DNA of 59,215 bases from an uncultured Selenomonadales bacterium. Lineage in GTDB: Bacteria; Bacillota; Negativicutes; Selenomonadales; Selenomonadaceae. The position numbers and the translations under genes were made by a program. This document shows positions 25,620 to 34,154 of this stretch, one piece after another; within the stretch, counting starts at the first letter, position 1, and every line of letters begins with the position of its first letter. The notes under the pieces were generated by a model that saw nothing but the letters and a program-made list of their open reading frames with translations, made no database searches and was not told the DNA's origin. Location of the stretch: NCBI GenBank assembly GCA_946408105.1, contig CAMJQS010000002.1, forward strand, positions 1 through 59,215, written 5' to 3'.

Positions 25620-26652
25620 GCCGCAAGACGTGACGATTTTATTAAAAGACATCAGCGGGCTGGTCGAGCCGCTCCCGACGCGCGAACGAGAAAAATTAAT
25701 TCAAGCGGGTCGGCACTACTCGGAAATGTTGCCGCTTGAATACGAGCCGTCGGAAAAATATTTGCAAGCATACTTCGACGCGCTCAATCGTTACGGAAAA
25801 ATCACGGCGGCCGCCGTCGCCAACGTCGCCGAAAAAATTTTCCTCGACAAGGGCAAAAAAATCGCGCTGGTTTCTCTCGCCAGAGCCGGCACGCCGATTG
25901 GAATTTTGATTAAACATTACTTGGAGAAAAAATTTTCTTGCGACGTAAAACATTACACGATTTCGATTATTCGCGGCGTCGGTATTGACGAAAACGCCGT
26001 GAAATTTATTTTGGCTCGGCACGCGCCCGAAGAAATTCAATTCGTCGACGGGTGGACGGGCAAGGGAGCAATTCAGCGCGAACTTTCTACCGCCATGAAA
26101 AATTTTCCGCAAATTGATTCGGGCTTGGCGGTTTTGAGTGACCCGGCGAGCGTCGCGGAAAAGTGCGGCACTCACGAAGATTTTTTAATCGCAAGCTCGT
26201 GTTTGAATTCGACGGTAAGCGGACTTTTGAGCAGAACTTTTTTGCGCAAAGATATCATCGGCGCGCAAGATTTTCACGGCGCGGCTTTTTATTCCGACCT
26301 TCGCGAAAAAGATTTGACTTACCAATTCATCAACGCGATAGAAAAAAATTTTGACGACTTGCCCGAAATAAAAAATTCCGCCGTGGAAAAAAACAGCGGG
26401 CTTGCCGAGGTAAAAAAAATCGCCGAAGATTTTTCAATCGACGACGTGAATTTAATCAAGCCCGGAATCGGGGAAGCGACGCGCGTTTTGTTGCGTCGTC
26501 TGCCGTGGAAAATTTTGGTGCACAGCTTGCACGACGAAAAAAATTTGGGACATCTTTATCAGCTTGCAAAGGAGAAGGACGCGCCGCTCGAAGTTTATCC
26601 GCTGAAAAATTACAAGGCGTGCGGATTGATTCGACGGCTCGCCGATAACTGA
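25603..26652 (+). CDS. StiP-family phosphoribosyltransferase-like protein with C-terminal PELOTA domain
   Basis: 349 residues. The N-terminal StiP/PRTase_1 domain has SGLVEPLPTREREKLIQAG, IALVSLARAGTPIGIL and HYTISIIRGVGIDENA. FVDGWTGKGAIQRELS stands in for the PRPP loop. Residues 280-349 (NLIKPGIGEATRVLLRRLPW to YKACGLIRRLA) match the PELOTA RNA-binding-like domain. It is the second PRTase of the Ter-type nucleoside-like module, and both occur together here as in known clusters. Some members are annotated as cysteine protease StiP, a label I consider doubtful. The next gene starts 2 nt after its stop. Confidence 0.87.
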   Translation: MFGTYKPQDVTILLKDISGLVEPLPTREREKLIQAGRHYSEMLPLEYEPSEKYLQAYFDALNRYGKITAAAVANVAEKIFLDKGKKIALVSLARAGTPIGILIKHYLEKKFSCDVKHYTISIIRGVGIDENAVKFILARHAPEEIQFVDGWTGKGAIQRELSTAMKNFPQIDSGLAVLSDPASVAEKCGTHEDFLIASSCLNSTVSGLLSRTFLRKDIIGAQDFHGAAFYSDLREKDLTYQFINAIEKNFDDLPEIKNSAVEKNSGLAEVKKIAEDFSIDDVNLIKPGIGEATRVLLRRLPWKILVHSLHDEKNLGHLYQLAKEKDAPLEVYPLKNYKACGLIRRLADN

Positions 26653-26653
26653 C

Positions 26654-27358
26654 ATGAAAATTTTATTCGCCTGCGATTTGGACAACACGCTGATTCATTC
26701 TTACAAGCACCGCCGCGCCGACGACATTTGCGTAGAAATTTACGACGGACGCGAGCAAAGTTTCATTTCGCCAAAAGCTTTGGACTTGATAAAAAAAATT
26801 TCTGCGCGAATTTTTTTTGTGCCCGTGACGACCCGTTCAATCGTGCAGTATCGGAGAATTTTTTGGACGGAAAATTTTTGTCCGCGCTTTGCAGTCGTCG
26901 CGAACGGCGCATTTTTTTTGGACGGCGATAATCGGGAAAATTTTTTGCGGGAAGTCGTCGCGCCTTACGAGGAGGAATTGAAACTTCAGCTTGCGGCGGC
27001 GGACGAAAAAATTTTTTCAATCGCGCGAATCGTCGACGAGAGCTTTTTATTTTTGAAGTGCCGCGAAGACTTCGACGCGGAAAAAATTTCCTTCGACACG
27101 AGCTTAAACGTTCAGCACTTCAGGAAAAAAATTTATCTCTTCCCGCCGCGACTGAACAAGGGCGAGGCTTTGAAGTTGCTGACAAAAAAATTTTCGCCCG
27201 AAAAAATTTTTGCGGCGGGCGACAGCGAAATTGATTTGCCGATGTTGGAGCTTGCCGACGTTGCCTTTGCTCCGAAAAATTTGCGCGGAAAAAATTTTAC
27301 GGAATTCGTCGACGCCGAAGATTTTTTGGAAAAAATTTTTACGTCGATAACTTTTTGA
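26654..27358 (+). CDS. HAD-superfamily phosphatase of the Ter-associated module
   Basis: 234 residues. Motif I LFACDLDNTLIHS gives nucleophile and acid Asp9/Asp11. Motif II is VPVTTRS. A C2-type cap spans about residues 80-165, and motif III/IV is KGEALKLL...AAGDSEIDLPML. Family role: dephosphorylation of a small phosphorylated intermediate, probably the last step after two PRTase reactions. It is the final gene of the module. Its last 20 nt overlap the convergent ABC permease gene (27339-28070). Confidence 0.87.
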   Translation: MKILFACDLDNTLIHSYKHRRADDICVEIYDGREQSFISPKALDLIKKISARIFFVPVTTRSIVQYRRIFWTENFCPRFAVVANGAFFLDGDNRENFLREVVAPYEEELKLQLAAADEKIFSIARIVDESFLFLKCREDFDAEKISFDTSLNVQHFRKKIYLFPPRLNKGEALKLLTKKFSPEKIFAAGDSEIDLPMLELADVAFAPKNLRGKNFTEFVDAEDFLEKIFTSITF

Positions 27359-28070
27359 AAAGACGCGTCGCCAGCCACAGCGCGAAAATCGCGTAAGCCG
27401 ACAAAATTAAAATCGACGGCAAGTTGAAACCTTCGCGCAAAAGGCAGCTCGTGTGAGTGAGCGGCAAAATTTCTATCACTAATCGGACGACGGGCGGCAA
27501 CTCTGCCGTTGAAAAAAAAGTTCCGCACAAAAAACTCATCGGCATTAAAAGGTACGTGTTGACCTGCGCCAGCTCCTCGTAAGTTTGAACCTTCAACGCC
27601 GCGCAGAAGCACGCGCCCGCAAAGATTATCGAGTTGAGCACGACGACGCAAAAAAAATTCAGCGGCTCGGAAAAAAATTTCAAACTCGCGCCGAAAATTA
27701 TTGCGACGATTAAAATCAGCGCGGTGGAGATTAACGCTCGGACGACCGCCGAAAAAATTTTCCCAAGAACGAACGCGGCCGGCTCAATCGGTGCGCTCAA
27801 ATATTCTTCCAAACTTTTGTGATAGACGCGCTCGGCGTGCACGGAAGTTATGCTCATGTAGCTGACGTTCATGGTGTTCAGCGCGATGATGCCCGGCACG
27901 AGGAAATCGAGGTAGCTGCCCGACGCGAGATTAATATTTCTTCCTAAGCCCCAACCGAACGCGACCATGTAAAGGACGGGCGTGACCAGCCGCGACAAGA
28001 TAAATTTTTTCAGCCGCCGCCGAAGGACAATCCAATCGCGCCACATGACAGTTAAAATATCGTCAATCAT
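27339..28070 (-). CDS. ABC-2 type transporter permease
   Basis: 243 residues with six hydrophobic segments and the ABC-2 permease pattern (RDWIVLRRRLKKFILSRLVTP, FLVPGIIALNTM, EEYLSAPIEPAAFVLGKI, PMSFLCGTFFSTAELP). This family exports drugs, polysaccharides or similar compounds. No ATPase gene is visible in the window, so the partner is unknown. The 3' end overlaps the HAD gene convergently by 20 nt. The 5' end overlaps the upstream small gene by 8 nt. Confidence 0.88.
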   Translation of the reverse strand: MIDDILTVMWRDWIVLRRRLKKFILSRLVTPVLYMVAFGWGLGRNINLASGSYLDFLVPGIIALNTMNVSYMSITSVHAERVYHKSLEEYLSAPIEPAAFVLGKIFSAVVRALISTALILIVAIIFGASLKFFSEPLNFFCVVVLNSIIFAGACFCAALKVQTYEELAQVNTYLLMPMSFLCGTFFSTAELPPVVRLVIEILPLTHTSCLLREGFNLPSILILSAYAIFALWLATRLFKKLST

Positions 28071-28425
28071 CTTTCAAACGTTCGAGGCGTTCGATTTCTT
28101 TTTTGTGGCTGTCGAGCGCGTAACCGATTCGGATATGTTCGTCCTCGTCGAAGTCGGAGCTTTCATACGCCGCAGAAATTTTTTCGAGCCGCGCTTTGAC
28201 TTCGGCGATTTCGTCATCCAAAATAAATTTTTCTTTCAGTGCTAAGCCGTACACCGCCAAAATCTGTTCGCGCGTCGTATAATAGAAAGAGTCTTCGCCC
28301 GAAAGTTCGCCGACATCTTTTGCCAGCTCCAAAACTATTTCGAGCGGCGGCTGCCCCGCGTTTATCATCTCGGAAAGTTTTATTTTAAGTTCTTGCGCCG
28401 CGCCGAAAAATTTTTTGTCCGCCAA
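28063..28425 (-). CDS. Conserved-looking small acidic helical protein, unknown function
   Basis: 120 residues, soluble, Glu/Lys-rich and mostly helical. The C-terminal third (DDEIAEVKARLEKI, SHKKEIERLERLKDD) looks like a coiled coil. No signal peptide. A GGAGAG site precedes the ATG. It lies between mutS2 and the ABC permease gene, with an 8-nt overlap that implies translational coupling to the permease. No family was recognised. Confidence 0.68.
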   Translation of the reverse strand: MADKKFFGAAQELKIKLSEMINAGQPPLEIVLELAKDVGELSGEDSFYYTTREQILAVYGLALKEKFILDDEIAEVKARLEKISAAYESSDFDEDEHIRIGYALDSHKKEIERLERLKDD

Positions 28426-28438
28426 AAAAATCTCTCCT

Positions 28439-30808
28439 TTATCGAATCGTGACGAGCGTCGCGCCGGTGCCGCCTTCGTCTTGGTCGGCGAACTGAAAAT
28501 CCGCGACGGAATTGTTCACGCGCAAAAAATCTTGGACGCCTTTTCGGAGTGCGCCCGTGCCTTTGCCGTGAATAATCAAAATTTGCTTGAGGCCGGAAAG
28601 TTGCGCGTCGTCGATAAATTTTCCGCAAACAAGTTCCGCCTCGTCGACAGTCATTCCGCGAATGTCAATGCTGCGTCGAACGGTCGCTGCCTTTTGCATT
28701 AAGCCGAACGAGCCGCGATTTTGATTCGCAACGGGCGGCGAAAAATTTTCCTGTTGATTGTGGCTGACGAAGCGGCAAGAAGAAATTTTTACGGTCGTGC
28801 GCATTGCTCCGATTTGCACGCTCAACGAATCGTCTTCGATGGCAAGAATCGTTCCCTTTTGGTCGAGCGGCTTGATATAAACCGTGTCGCCGACGAGAAG
28901 ATTTTTTTTGTTGATTCGGGTGCCGACGTGTTTTTCCGCGATGATTCCCGTTGCCGAATCGATTTCCGCCTCACGCAATTTATCACGCGCCTGCTGAATT
29001 ACTTGTTGTCGACGTTTGACGCCCAAATCGTCGAACTGCTCTTTCAGCGCGGCGATAATTTCTTCCGCCTCGCGTTTGGTCTCGCGAACCAGCGCGGCGG
29101 ATTTTTCTTTTGCCTTGCGGATAATGTCGCCTTTGGTCTTTGCGATTTCGTCGCGCATTTCGGAAATTTTTTTCTCGTGCTTGAGGACTTGCTGTTGACG
29201 CTCAAAAATTTCTGCGTTGCGTTGCTCAAAAATCATGCGTTGACTTTCAAGCTCGGAAATAATTTTTTCAAAGTTCGCGTGGTCGGCGGTGATTAATTGT
29301 TTCGCGCGAAGAATCAGACTTTGCGGCAAGCCCAAACGTTGACTGACGGCAAAAGCGTTGCTCGCGCCTGGAATGCCAATCAGCAGTCGATAAGTCGGGC
29401 GCAAAGTTTCCGAATCGAATTCGACGCTGGCATTTTCAATCCCGTCGGTCGAGTAAGCAAAAGTTTTCAGCTCGGAATAATGCGTCGTGGCAATCGTCGC
29501 CGCTCCGATTTGCAAAAGCCGTTCGAGAATCGACATTGCCAAAGCCGCGCCCTCGTCGGGGTCGGTGCCCGCTCCGATTTCGTCGAGCAAAACCAAATCG
29601 GTCGGCGTCACGTCGTCGAGAATCGCGACAATTTTTTTCATGTGCGCGGAAAAAGTCGAGAGGCTCTGTTCAATCGATTGTTCGTCGCCGATGTCCGCAA
29701 AAATATTCGTGAAGACAGAAATTTTCGAGCCGGCCGCCGCGGGAATGTAAAGCCCCGCCTGCGTCATCAAAGCCAACAGCCCCAAAGTTTTCATGGAAAC
29801 GGTTTTGCCGCCGGTGTTCGGGCCGGTCACGAGCAGCATTGAAAAATTTTCGCCGAGTTGAATGTCGACGGGCACGACTTCGGCGGGATTAATCAGCGGG
29901 TGACGCGCGGCTTTCAAGTCCGTGAAATTTTCGAGCTGCGGCTCCGTGGCATCGAGGTCGCGGGCGAATTTTGCCTTGGCGAAAAGTAAATCGACGTCCG
30001 CCAAAATTTTTATGTTGTTCGTGAGCGCGTCCAAATTTTTTCTAACGGCGTCGCTCAAGCCGCGCAAAATCCTCAAGACTTCGTGGCGTTCGGCGGCTTC
30101 GAGTTCCTTGACGCTGTTGTTTAGGTTGACGACGGCCAGCGGCTCAATAAAAACGGTCGCGCCCGTGGCGGATTGGTCGTGAACGATGCCTGCGAATTGC
30201 GATTTGTATTCGAGCTTGACGGGCAGGACGTAACGGTCGCCGCGCATGGTGACAATCGCGTCTTGAAAAAATTTTTGCTTGCCCGCGTCGTGGAGAATGT
30301 TAAAAATTTCCGTCTTGATTCGGCTTTGAGCACTGCGCAGGTCGCGACGAATTTTTTGCAGCTCCGAAGTGGCCGTGTCCCGAACGTTTCCGTGCTCGTC
30401 GATTGCGTTGTCGAGTTGGCGTTCCAGGTTGCCGAGAATTTCAATTTCGGTCGCGCGTGATTTTAATTGCGGTGCGTCGACTTCCGTTTCCTTGAAAAAA
30501 ATTTTTACCTGCCGCATGGTGTACATCGTCGACAGCACGTCCAAAAGTTCTTCGGCGTCGGCCGCACTCCCGATTTTTATTTTCTTGAACGTCTCGCGAA
30601 CGTCGCGGAATCCTCCGAGGGGCGGCGCGCTCACCGCGAAAATTTTTACGGCCTCCGTTGTCAGCGACAAATTTTCTTTTACCGTGTCGAAGTCGTCGGC
30701 CGGCTCAAGTTTTATCGCCAGCTCCTTGCCAAAATTTGAAGTCGCGCAATCCCGAAGCCGCGACAAAATTTTATCAAACTCCAGCGTCTTGAACGAATCT
30801 TTAATCAT
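28439..30808 (-). CDS. mutS2: MutS2 (ribosome-collision and recombination-suppressor ATPase/nuclease)
   Basis: 789 residues, typical for MutS2. A core/clamp region (residues 1-320) is followed by Walker A VTGPNTGGKTVSM, Walker B LVLLDEIGAGTDPDEG, and a long coiled coil (about 510-620). A KOW-like segment (VGDTVYIKPLDQKGTILA) and the C-terminal Smr nuclease domain (IDIRGMTVDEAE, IIHGKGTGALRKGVQ) complete it. It lacks the mismatch-recognition domain of MutS1. In Firmicutes it suppresses recombination and splits collided ribosomes. It directly follows rsmA with a 4-nt gap. Confidence 0.96.
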   Translation of the reverse strand: MIKDSFKTLEFDKILSRLRDCATSNFGKELAIKLEPADDFDTVKENLSLTTEAVKIFAVSAPPLGGFRDVRETFKKIKIGSAADAEELLDVLSTMYTMRQVKIFFKETEVDAPQLKSRATEIEILGNLERQLDNAIDEHGNVRDTATSELQKIRRDLRSAQSRIKTEIFNILHDAGKQKFFQDAIVTMRGDRYVLPVKLEYKSQFAGIVHDQSATGATVFIEPLAVVNLNNSVKELEAAERHEVLRILRGLSDAVRKNLDALTNNIKILADVDLLFAKAKFARDLDATEPQLENFTDLKAARHPLINPAEVVPVDIQLGENFSMLLVTGPNTGGKTVSMKTLGLLALMTQAGLYIPAAAGSKISVFTNIFADIGDEQSIEQSLSTFSAHMKKIVAILDDVTPTDLVLLDEIGAGTDPDEGAALAMSILERLLQIGAATIATTHYSELKTFAYSTDGIENASVEFDSETLRPTYRLLIGIPGASNAFAVSQRLGLPQSLILRAKQLITADHANFEKIISELESQRMIFEQRNAEIFERQQQVLKHEKKISEMRDEIAKTKGDIIRKAKEKSAALVRETKREAEEIIAALKEQFDDLGVKRRQQVIQQARDKLREAEIDSATGIIAEKHVGTRINKKNLLVGDTVYIKPLDQKGTILAIEDDSLSVQIGAMRTTVKISSCRFVSHNQQENFSPPVANQNRGSFGLMQKAATVRRSIDIRGMTVDEAELVCGKFIDDAQLSGLKQILIIHGKGTGALRKGVQDFLRVNNSVADFQFADQDEGGTGATLVTIR

Positions 30809-30812
30809 TGAA

Positions 30813-31631
30813 TCAACCTTCCAAAAAATTGCAAAGGGCGGCGAATTCTTCCAAACTCAAAGTTTCGGCGCGGCGGCGAACGTCGATGCCCGACGCCAAA
30901 AGTTTTTCCTTGCCGAAGGGAGCCAAAGAGTTGAGCAAAGTTTTTCTGCGTTGAGCAAAAGCAGTTCGCACGACCTTGAAAAAAAATTCTTCGTCGACCT
31001 CGAACGGCGGCTTGCGCACGTCACAGACGACGACCGCGCTCGTGACTTCGGGCGGCGGCAAAAAACTTTCGGGCGACACTTCAAAGGCGATTGACGGCAC
31101 CGAGCGGAACTGAACGGCCACCGACAACGCCCCGTAAATTTTTGAGCCGGGCGCGGCGGTCATCCTCTGCGCGACTTCCTTTTGAACCATGGCGACGATT
31201 TTTGTCACGGGCAAATTTTTTTCCAGCAGCGTCAGCAAAATTTGTGTCGTGATGTAGTAGGGCAAGTTCGCCGCGACTTTGAAACTTTGCGGCATGAGCT
31301 CCGACAAATTTATTTTTAAAATGTCGCCTTCGACGAGCCGAAAATTTTCGTAGCCCGCGAGTGTTTCCTTGAGGACGGCGGGCAATTTTTTATCGAGTTC
31401 GACGGCCGTGACATGTGCGCCCGCCTCCAGCAGTCCTTGCGTCAAAGTTCCGATTCCCGCTCCGATTTCCAAAACGTCTTCGCCCGCAGAAATTTGAGCG
31501 GCCTCGACGATTTTTTTCACAACGTGAGCGTCGATTAAAAAATTTTGTCCGAGACCTTTGACTGCCCGCAATTTAAATTTTTTGAGTATGTGGCGCGTGG
31601 CGTGAGGGTTAGCAATCAGCGGGTGCAACAT
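30813..31631 (-). CDS. rsmA: 16S rRNA (adenine1518/1519-N6) dimethyltransferase
   Basis: A 272-residue KsgA/RsmA enzyme that dimethylates two adjacent adenines near the 3' end of 16S rRNA. Motifs: KGLGQNFLID, SAM-binding VLEIGAGIGTLTQGLL, catalytic NLPYYI, MVQKEVAQRM, and the C-terminal FLPPPEVTSAVV with AFAQRRKTLLNSL. The ATG at 31631 has GGAGGCG upstream and lies inside the rnmV gene (23-nt overlap). The rnmV-rsmA order is the classic Firmicute arrangement. Confidence 0.96.
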   Translation of the reverse strand: MLHPLIANPHATRHILKKFKLRAVKGLGQNFLIDAHVVKKIVEAAQISAGEDVLEIGAGIGTLTQGLLEAGAHVTAVELDKKLPAVLKETLAGYENFRLVEGDILKINLSELMPQSFKVAANLPYYITTQILLTLLEKNLPVTKIVAMVQKEVAQRMTAAPGSKIYGALSVAVQFRSVPSIAFEVSPESFLPPPEVTSAVVVCDVRKPPFEVDEEFFFKVVRTAFAQRRKTLLNSLAPFGKEKLLASGIDVRRRAETLSLEEFAALCNFLEG

Positions 31632-32154
31632 TTTTCAACGCCTCCAAAAATTCTTCGCGGGTGACGCCGTAACTGTTGAGCCGCCGCACGAAAGTTTTTA
31701 CGTTGCCAAAGCCGATACCGAGAATTGCCCCGACCTTGTCGCGAAGTTTTGAACTGCCTGCGCCGCCCGCCAGATTGAATTGAATCATTTCGGCCGCGGT
31801 GAATTCTTCGCGCGGATTAATTTCAAGCGTGCGGACTTTGCTCAAAGCTTTGCGGATTGATTCGGGCGCGGCCTGCTCAACTCCGACGTCATCATTTGCG
31901 GTCGCCTCGTCGCGGGGAATGTAAGCGTGTTTGGCGGCGGGAAATTTTTTCGACAAAAATTTTCTGATGTTCTCGCCCGCCGAGTCGGGGTCGGTCAAAA
32001 TAATTATCCCGCGCTTTTTGTACGCCGCCGAAATATTTTCCAGCGTGCGCCGCGTGAGATGAAAGCCGCCCGTCGTTATGCATTCGGCCTCGACAGCACG
32101 CTTGACGGCTGCAACGTCCGCTTTGCCTTCGACGATTAAAATTTCTTTCAGCAA
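31609..32154 (-). CDS. rnmV: Ribonuclease M5
   Basis: A 181-residue TOPRIM nuclease maturing 5S rRNA. TOPRIM motifs: EILIVEGKADVAAVKRA and IIILTDPDSAGENIRKFL. The C-terminal part matches RNase M5 (GVEQAAPESIRKAL, LGIGFGNVKTFVRRLNSYGV). The frame could begin at a TTG at 32169, but that codon overlaps the GGAGG site. The TTG at 32154, 8 nt after GGAGG, is the better start. It overlaps rsmA by 23 nt. Confidence 0.93.
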   Translation of the reverse strand: MLKEILIVEGKADVAAVKRAVEAECITTGGFHLTRRTLENISAAYKKRGIIILTDPDSAGENIRKFLSKKFPAAKHAYIPRDEATANDDVGVEQAAPESIRKALSKVRTLEINPREEFTAAEMIQFNLAGGAGSSKLRDKVGAILGIGFGNVKTFVRRLNSYGVTREEFLEALKNVAPADC

Positions 32155-32171
32155 AAAAAATTCCTCCAAAA

Positions 32172-32199
32172 AAATTAAGCCGCAAAATTTTTCGCGGCC
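32172..32199 (-). terminator. Hairpin with T-tract, probable nadK terminator
   Basis: On the minus strand, GCCGC and GCGGC pair around an AT-rich loop, followed by TTAATTTTTTT. It lies between nadK and rnmV and overlaps the predicted rnmV transcript start, so it might also act in the rnmV leader. Confidence 0.5.
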
Positions 32200-32227
32200 A
32201 TTATATCATTTGAAAATTTTTTGTCAC
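32200..32227 (-). promoter_or_regulatory. Promoter for rnmV-rsmA
   Basis: On the minus strand, GTGACA (32227-32222), a 16-bp spacer and perfect TATAAT (32205-32200), about 45 bp upstream of the rnmV start. Confidence 0.65.
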
Positions 32228-32237
32228 GAACGAGATT

Positions 32238-33128
32238 TTAACTCCACATTTTTGTTTTGAGAACGTCGTAATAATTTTTGTCGTCGAACTTTACAATTTG
32301 CGCGGCGTCTTTTGCTTTACGGACGATAACTTCATCGCCGGGCTGAATCTTGTGGCTGACTTGTCCGTCCAACGTGACCATGACATCTTGGGTTGCCGAA
32401 ACTTTTATCAAAACTTCGTCGTCCTCGTTGACGATGAGCGGACGCATTTGGAAAGTGTGCGCGCAAATCGGCGTTAAGAGCAGAGCGCGAATCGTCGGGT
32501 TGAGAATGGGACCGCCCGCGCTGAGAGAATACGCCGTGGAACCCGTCGGGCTCGAAATGATAATTCCGTCGGCTTTGTAATCCATGAGGTGCGTTTCGTT
32601 TATGTGCAGGCCGAGGCGCAACATGCGGGCGACGCCGCCTTTGGTTATCACAACGTCGTTAATTGCGTTGCCCAAAAATTTTTCGCCCCGATCGTTGCGA
32701 AGGTAGCCGCTCAAAAGCAGCCGACGTTCGACGCGATATTCTCCCGCCAAAATTTTTGCAAGACGGCTTTCAAGTTCGCGCGGCTCGATGTCCGCCAAAA
32801 AACCGAGCGTGCCCAAATTGATTCCGCAGACGGGAACGCTCTGCCCGCTGAATCTTCTGCACACGCCAAGCAAAGTTCCGTCGCCGCCGATACTCAACGC
32901 CATGTCCACGTGAACGCGTTCGACGCACGGCAAACCGTATTCGTCTTTGCGAAATTGACGCGCCTCTGTCGCGGGCATGACGAGCCGCACGTTTTTGTTG
33001 TTGTAGAAATTGAAAATGCGGTCGACGATTTCGCCCGCCCGCCGTTTGCTCATGTTCGGGAAAACCGCCAACTGCATCATGCCCGCGTCGACGCCGAACG
33101 TCGTCCCGAAAATATTTTGTCTTGCCAT
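32238..33128 (-). CDS. nadK: NAD kinase
   Basis: A 296-residue cytoplasmic kinase making NADP from NAD. Motifs: SIGGDGTLLGVCRRF (GGDGT), NLGTLGFLADI, GNAINDVVITKGG, YKADGIIISSPTGSTAYSLSAGGPI, and VTLDGQ near the end. It has about 16 residues more than usual before the conserved MQLAVFPN. The ATG at 33128 has a GGAG site 9 nt upstream, while an internal start at residue 17/18 is possible. It lies downstream of dxs and tlyA, a common Firmicute order, here interrupted by hairpin element copy B. Confidence 0.95.
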   Translation of the reverse strand: MARQNIFGTTFGVDAGMMQLAVFPNMSKRRAGEIVDRIFNFYNNKNVRLVMPATEARQFRKDEYGLPCVERVHVDMALSIGGDGTLLGVCRRFSGQSVPVCGINLGTLGFLADIEPRELESRLAKILAGEYRVERRLLLSGYLRNDRGEKFLGNAINDVVITKGGVARMLRLGLHINETHLMDYKADGIIISSPTGSTAYSLSAGGPILNPTIRALLLTPICAHTFQMRPLIVNEDDEVLIKVSATQDVMVTLDGQVSHKIQPGDEVIVRKAKDAAQIVKFDDKNYYDVLKTKMWS

Positions 33129-33179
33129 TTTTGTGCTCTCCGTCGTCGTTTAAAACTTTTTAATGTTGAGTTGAAGGAT

Positions 33180-33348
33180 CTACTTTTTCTTTGCACGCCC
33201 AAAGAAAAAGTAGCAAAAAGAAAAGGCACCTCGCGGGGGCGTTGCTCGTTCGTGACTTCAGCGTTGAGCCTGCCCGCAGCGTTGAGTTGCCCGCTGAATT
33301 CGCGTCACGCTCATTGCGCGGGCGAGGCCGTCCATCCGGGACGGCCTC
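33180..33348. repeat. Dispersed multi-hairpin element, copy B (inverted)
   Basis: The reverse-complement arrangement of copy A. A terminal stem of CTACTTTTTCTTTG type (33180-33213) and, at the other end, the GGCCGTC...GACGGCC stem (33324-33348). The inner block of about 25 bp (GCAATGAGCGTGACGCGAAT) is identical to copy A. It separates tlyA from nadK. Confidence 0.85.
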
Positions 33349-33356
33349 CGGTTTCG

Positions 33357-34154
33357 TCAGCAATTCAATTCATCGTGAGCCGAATTAACTACAGATAAAA
33401 TTTCGACGTCCGCCGCCGAAAAATTTTTCGCCAAATGCGCAAGGTATTCGATGTTGCCTTCGGGGCCTTTGACGGGCGAAAAGTCCAAACCCTTCACGCC
33501 GAAGCCGAGACAAGCCGCGAAGTTCAAAATTTTTTCGATAACAGCCGCGTGAATTTTTTTATCGCGGACGACGCCTTTCTTGCCGACGTGTTCGCGCCCG
33601 GCTTCGAATTGCGGCTTAATCAACGCGACGACTTCGCCCGAATCTTTCAGCACGTCGAAGACAATCGGCAAAACTTTTTCCAGCGAGATGAACGCCACGT
33701 CGATTGAAACAAATTCCGGCAAGCCGTAAAAAAAATCTTCGCGCGTCACGTTGCGAATGTTCGTGCGCTCCATGTTGACGACGCGAACGTCGCTGCGAAG
33801 TTTCCACGCAAGCTGACCGTAGCCCACGTCGATGGCATAAACCATTTTCGCGCCGCGCTGCAACATGCAATCGGTGAAGCCGCCCGTCGACGCTCCGACG
33901 TCCGCCGCGATTTTCCCGCTCAAAATTATTTTGAACACGTCGAGAGCTTTTTGGAGTTTCAAGCCGCCGCGACTGACGAAAGGCATTTCTTCGCCGAGGA
34001 TTTTAATTTGCGCGTCGGGCGGAATGAGCGTGCCCGCCTTGTCGATTTTTTGTCCGTTGACCAAAATTTTTCCCGCCATAATCATCGCTTGGGCGCGCGC
34101 GCGGCTGTCGAAAAATTTTTTCTCCGTCAAAAAAATATCAAGTCGTTGCTTCAT
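33357..34154 (-). CDS. tlyA: TlyA-family rRNA 2'-O-methyltransferase
   Basis: 265 residues: an N-terminal S4 RNA-binding domain (MKQRLDIFLTEKKFF, ARAQAMIMAGKILVNG), then an FtsJ-like SAM domain (FVSRGGLKLQKAL, AADVGASTGGFTDCML, YAIDVGYGQLAWKLR, SIDVAFISLEKVLP). Family members methylate 2'-OH groups of 16S/23S rRNA, although they are often annotated as hemolysin. ATG 34154 overlaps the dxs stop (ATGA). The longer upstream frame is rejected because it lies inside dxs. Confidence 0.93.
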   Translation of the reverse strand: MKQRLDIFLTEKKFFDSRARAQAMIMAGKILVNGQKIDKAGTLIPPDAQIKILGEEMPFVSRGGLKLQKALDVFKIILSGKIAADVGASTGGFTDCMLQRGAKMVYAIDVGYGQLAWKLRSDVRVVNMERTNIRNVTREDFFYGLPEFVSIDVAFISLEKVLPIVFDVLKDSGEVVALIKPQFEAGREHVGKKGVVRDKKIHAAVIEKILNFAACLGFGVKGLDFSPVKGPEGNIEYLAHLAKNFSAADVEILSVVNSAHDELNC

